Shown here: positions 61,312 through 64,000 of the stretch, piece by piece | How the letters are laid out: every line of letters begins with the position of its first letter | How positions within the stretch are numbered: the stretch's first letter is position 1 | Source of the DNA: Eukaryota sp. TZLM1-RC | Lineage: Eukaryota; Metamonada: BaSk clade | NCBI GenBank assembly: GCA_040285825.1 | Contig: JAUPSS010000003.1 | Location: 3,410,001 to 3,474,000, forward strand | DNA: 64,000 nt | Reading direction: 5' to 3' | Translations under genes and position numbers: made by a program | Notes under the pieces: generated by a model | Databases searched by the model: none | Told to the model about the DNA's origin: nothing | The model's input: the letters and a program-made list of their open reading frames with translations, nothing else

Positions 61312-63519
61312 ATGCCAAATAAGCCCTTCAAAAGCAAGCATGCTACTAAGGGTGAGATCAAGAAGCGAAACCATGGCAGAGTTCCTTCAAGCAAAGTTTC
61401 TGTTTCTAGAGTAGAACATTCAAAGCAGGTACGAAAGAACAGGGCCTCTCAACTCCGCAAGCAGTCTAAAAGGGAACACATGGATCTACTTAGGAGGGGA
61501 CTGGTTCCACCAAGAGTAGTTACACTTGTTCCCTTTTCTGCTTCTATTGACACCCCTTTTATTGCTGATCAACTCCTCCAACATTGTCCTCAGCCTATAG
61601 TGGATGGTATTGGCCATAAGTCTGCAATGTTTCCTGATAAAAAGAACCGATTCACTTTGATTCCCTCCTCCGCCGATCTCCGTGATATTCTGGAAAAGTC
61701 TCTCCTTGCTGACGTCATTTTGGTTTCCGTTTCTGCTCATGGTTTGACCTCAGATGCTCTTCATATTGCTAATGCTATCAAGGTTCAAGGTTTGCCTACG
61801 GTCATTACAATTATAACAAACCTGGAAGACTTCAGTCCCAGTAAACGACAAGCTCAGAAAAAGTTTTTGATTAGTCAGATTAATGAACTTTTTGGTGACG
61901 TCAGATGCTTGACTTTTTCGGACAGTCAATCAGATTTAGCTAATATTTTGCGATTTTTGAAGGAAATAAAACTTCAAAAGATTACGTGGAGAGCCAACCG
62001 TCCGTATTTGATTGCTCAATCAGTCTCCCGACCTCCATCCACGTCATCACTGCTAGTTTCCGGTTACATTCGAGGAGCACCTATCTGCGTCAATAGATTA
62101 ATTCATTTAAATAATTTTGGGGACTTTATTGTCAATTCAATCAAAGTAGAAGATGATCCGCTCAAAACACACGGTCAAAATGATGACGTCATCATATCAC
62201 GTGATCCAACACGTGGAGATGATCTTCAGTTTGTCAGACCAGTTGACTGGACAGCTGGAGAACAAACTTGGCCAACAGAAGAAGAGCTCAATGACACATG
62301 TCAACAGTTCAGTGACGAGGAGGGTGAAAATTTTAGTTCGTCAGACGAAAGTTCTGATGATGAATGTAACATTAATGTCAATGAACTAGACATTGATGCT
62401 GGTGAGGAAATAGGTCAAAGTATCACATCATCAGGTCAAAATCATGACGTGATCGATACCACTGACATGGCATGTGATCATATTTCGGACAATGATGATG
62501 TTCCCGACTTTGATTTTGTTCCAAGAGCAGAAGATGAACTTCAATTTCCAGAGGAAGTTGAAACGTCACCGCACACGTCAGCACAGGTCTTATTTAAACA
62601 TTTTAGGGGGTTAGAATCATTAAGAACCTCACCTTGGGATCCAAAAGAGAATTTACCAAAAAATTATTCAAGAATTTTTGGAATCCACGACTATAAAGTC
62701 ATTAGTAAAATGGCTCAAAGGAGAGCTCAAGTAGTTGATAATGATGACGTGATTGCTTCAGGAAACTACGTGACCATTGAGTTATTCAATGTTCCTTCTG
62801 ATTTTGAGGACAAGTTTTCTCAATTTGAGTCCATTCTATCCTTGTCGGGGTTAATGAAGAATGAGGGTAAAATGACAATGATCCACTGTGCATTAATCCT
62901 TGAAGGGGAAGAAGACGAAAAACTTTTGGAATCTTTTAACGAGATCTCAGTCAGATTAGGTATCAAGAAACTGGTCATTCGCCCAGTGTTTTCTGAGAAA
63001 CTATCGGGTTCTGATAAGTTGAAATATTGTAAGAATGTCTATGCAAAAAGAACATATGTCATGTCATTTTATGGTCCTTTATTTTACGCTCCTATGCCAA
63101 TATTATTGATTAATCAATCAAAACTGATCGGTTATGGATCAGTGATTAGTTGCGATCCCGATTTGATTATTCTTCAAAAGATTATCCTCACCGGATATCC
63201 AATCAAAATTCATAAGGCAACTGCAACAATTAGATACATGTTCTTCAATAGAGAAGATATTCTATTCTTCAAACCTGTTCGTCTATGGACAAGAGATGGG
63301 CTTAATGGTAACATTATTGCCCCTATAGGAACTCATGGTCATATGAAGTGTAGATTTAGTGCCACATTAAAATCTTCTGATACAGTTTGTATGTCATTAT
63401 TTAAAAGAATTTATCCAAAATTTGATACCAAGTTTTTGGTTCATTTAAATGATCCGATCAACATGGAAGCTGACGTTTTAGAAGAAGAGTATTTACCTTA
63501 TGGTTTAGTATCTCCTTAG
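61312..63519 (+). CDS. TSR1: Pre-rRNA-processing protein TSR1
   Basis: 735 aa, an intronless Bms1/TSR1-family protein, an assembly factor that sits on pre-40S particles and blocks premature GTPase binding. The N-terminus is basic (KPFKSKHATKGEIKKRNHGRV; RKNRASQLRKQSKREHMDLLRR). A GTPase-like domain without a clear P-loop follows (PRVVTLVPFSASID; ADVILVSVSAHGL), then an acidic linker (about 310-430), the family words GLESLRTSPWDPKENLP and YSRIFGIHDYK, and a C-terminal beta-domain with AKRTYVMSFYGPLFYAPMPIL, GYPIKIHKATATIRYMFFN, W.RDGLNGNIIAPIGTHGHMKC. All match TSR1, which is GTPase-dead. ATG at 61312 is about 75 bp from the end of a family A element. Confidence 0.95.
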   Translation: MPNKPFKSKHATKGEIKKRNHGRVPSSKVSVSRVEHSKQVRKNRASQLRKQSKREHMDLLRRGLVPPRVVTLVPFSASIDTPFIADQLLQHCPQPIVDGIGHKSAMFPDKKNRFTLIPSSADLRDILEKSLLADVILVSVSAHGLTSDALHIANAIKVQGLPTVITIITNLEDFSPSKRQAQKKFLISQINELFGDVRCLTFSDSQSDLANILRFLKEIKLQKITWRANRPYLIAQSVSRPPSTSSLLVSGYIRGAPICVNRLIHLNNFGDFIVNSIKVEDDPLKTHGQNDDVIISRDPTRGDDLQFVRPVDWTAGEQTWPTEEELNDTCQQFSDEEGENFSSSDESSDDECNINVNELDIDAGEEIGQSITSSGQNHDVIDTTDMACDHISDNDDVPDFDFVPRAEDELQFPEEVETSPHTSAQVLFKHFRGLESLRTSPWDPKENLPKNYSRIFGIHDYKVISKMAQRRAQVVDNDDVIASGNYVTIELFNVPSDFEDKFSQFESILSLSGLMKNEGKMTMIHCALILEGEEDEKLLESFNEISVRLGIKKLVIRPVFSEKLSGSDKLKYCKNVYAKRTYVMSFYGPLFYAPMPILLINQSKLIGYGSVISCDPDLIILQKIILTGYPIKIHKATATIRYMFFNREDILFFKPVRLWTRDGLNGNIIAPIGTHGHMKCRFSATLKSSDTVCMSLFKRIYPKFDTKFLVHLNDPINMEADVLEEEYLPYGLVSP

Positions 63520-63843
63520 TTTTTAGTCTTATTACTTATAAATTAATAGTTTTTCCAATTGATTTGTTTTCAATGATGTTGAATATTTATTAAGTAAAGG
63601 TAATTGAAAGCAACAATCAATTTCAAGATGTGACTTCAATTGTTGAGCACATTATGTATATCAAAATGAACCAATAAAGTATTTGGTCTAAATACTGTCT
63701 GGAACTACAACAACAAGTCGGAACTTATGTTTGCTTTGGTTGACATGAGAGGAATTGAACCTTTGATCTGGTTGAACTTTGACAACTAATGGTGACTCAC
63801 CATGAAGAACTTGAGTTGTCCATTCACAACTTAATTTATACTC
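63520..63843. promoter_or_regulatory. Intergenic region between TSR1 and calreticulin
   Basis: 324 bp; should contain the TSR1 terminator region and the calreticulin promoter. No motif stands out. Confidence 0.4.
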
Positions 63844-64000
63844 ATGAAAAGTATACTGCTACTTCTGCTCTTCACATTTTGTTTAGCCCACGTCTACTTC
63901 CAGGAAACCTTTGACAACACTGATGCATGGGTACAGTCTAAGCATCAAAATGGAGAGTTTGTTCTTTCTCCTGTCAACGAGGAGTATCCTGAAGACCTTG
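63844..64000 (+). CDS. Calreticulin, N-terminal part (cut by window end)
   Basis: 52 codons visible. A signal peptide (MKSILLLLLFTFCLAH) is followed directly by VYFQETFDNTDAWVQSKHQN and GEFVLSPV, the start of the calreticulin globular domain (VYF.E.F...D.W..SKH....G.F.LS). Calreticulin is a calcium-binding ER lectin chaperone. The remainder lies outside the window, so the ER retention signal cannot be checked. Calnexin is less likely because the mature start is so close to the signal peptide. Confidence 0.85.
   Translation, partial: MKSILLLLLFTFCLAHVYFQETFDNTDAWVQSKHQNGEFVLSPVNEEYPEDL

Noticed and set aside
63735-63812. tRNA-like text on the minus strand (GGTTCAATTCC, T-arm-like)
   Set aside because: The T stem pairs over only three bases and neither an acceptor stem nor an anticodon arm could be folded.

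Overview
This window is nuclear DNA from an AT-rich eukaryote with short genes, short intergenic distances and very small introns. The clearest case is translation initiation factor eIF1, whose reading frame needs a 32-nt GT..AG intron to be removed. A second gene fits a 34-nt intron. A dynein heavy chain relic and an RNF32-like gene hint at a ciliated stage. Small introns, gene-dense islands and a heavy transposon load would fit a reduced or parasitic protist or animal, but the lineage cannot be named from this sequence.

Host genes form islands between transposon graveyards. Left part: PRP38 splicing factor (1661-2335, -), two small spliced or partial genes (4.7-6.0 kb), a coiled-coil protein (9860-10759, +) and a large HEAT/ARM-repeat protein with three CCCH zinc fingers (10861-13644, -). 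Middle: eIF1 (22860-23215, +) convergent with FAD synthase (23314-24045, -); a type II membrane protein (30938-31723, -); RNF32-like RING-IQ-RING (31792-32790, -) divergent from a SagB-type nitroreductase (32799-33347, +); a four-TM coiled-coil protein (41143-42066, -) and a RING-Sel1 protein (42407-42919, +). Right: two coiled-coil proteins (49.7 and 54.6 kb), small secreted proteins (56.3 and 58.6 kb), ribosome biogenesis factor TSR1 (61312-63519, +) and the start of calreticulin (63844 to the window end, +). Gene relics include CCT6 (28.5-28.8 kb) and dynein heavy chain (8.7 kb).

More than half of the window is mobile DNA. (1) Fanzor (eukaryotic TnpB-like, RNA-guided nuclease) elements of two families: an intact 651-aa copy at 25790-27745, a frameshifted copy at 6462-8467, a 5'-truncated copy at 30058-30549, and two decayed copies of a second family at 2507-4241 and 13732-14276. 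All three family-1 copies keep a conserved 3' flank (about 270-340 bp) that ends in a hairpin; this is a candidate guide-RNA (omega/fRNA) region and the most interesting feature here. (2) Ty3/gypsy-like LTR elements: one nearly complete (33527-38576, 190-bp LTRs, 4-bp target duplication), one internally deleted (43317-47917, 148-bp LTRs, 4-bp duplication), a solo LTR (9028-9217) and a remnant (1-755). In all of them the Gag start codon appears to lie inside the LTR. (3) At least four families (A-D) of non-LTR retrotransposons with a C-terminal Cys/His finger and a restriction-like endonuclease domain, nearly all 5'-truncated; one is nested in another with a 6-bp target duplication. (4) hAT DNA transposons: one with an 8-bp duplication but no catalytic core (56771-58621), two MITEs with 8-bp duplications (24799-25491, 48000-48766) and a fragment (38606-39564).

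No rRNA, convincing tRNA, CRISPR array or bacterial-type operon was found.
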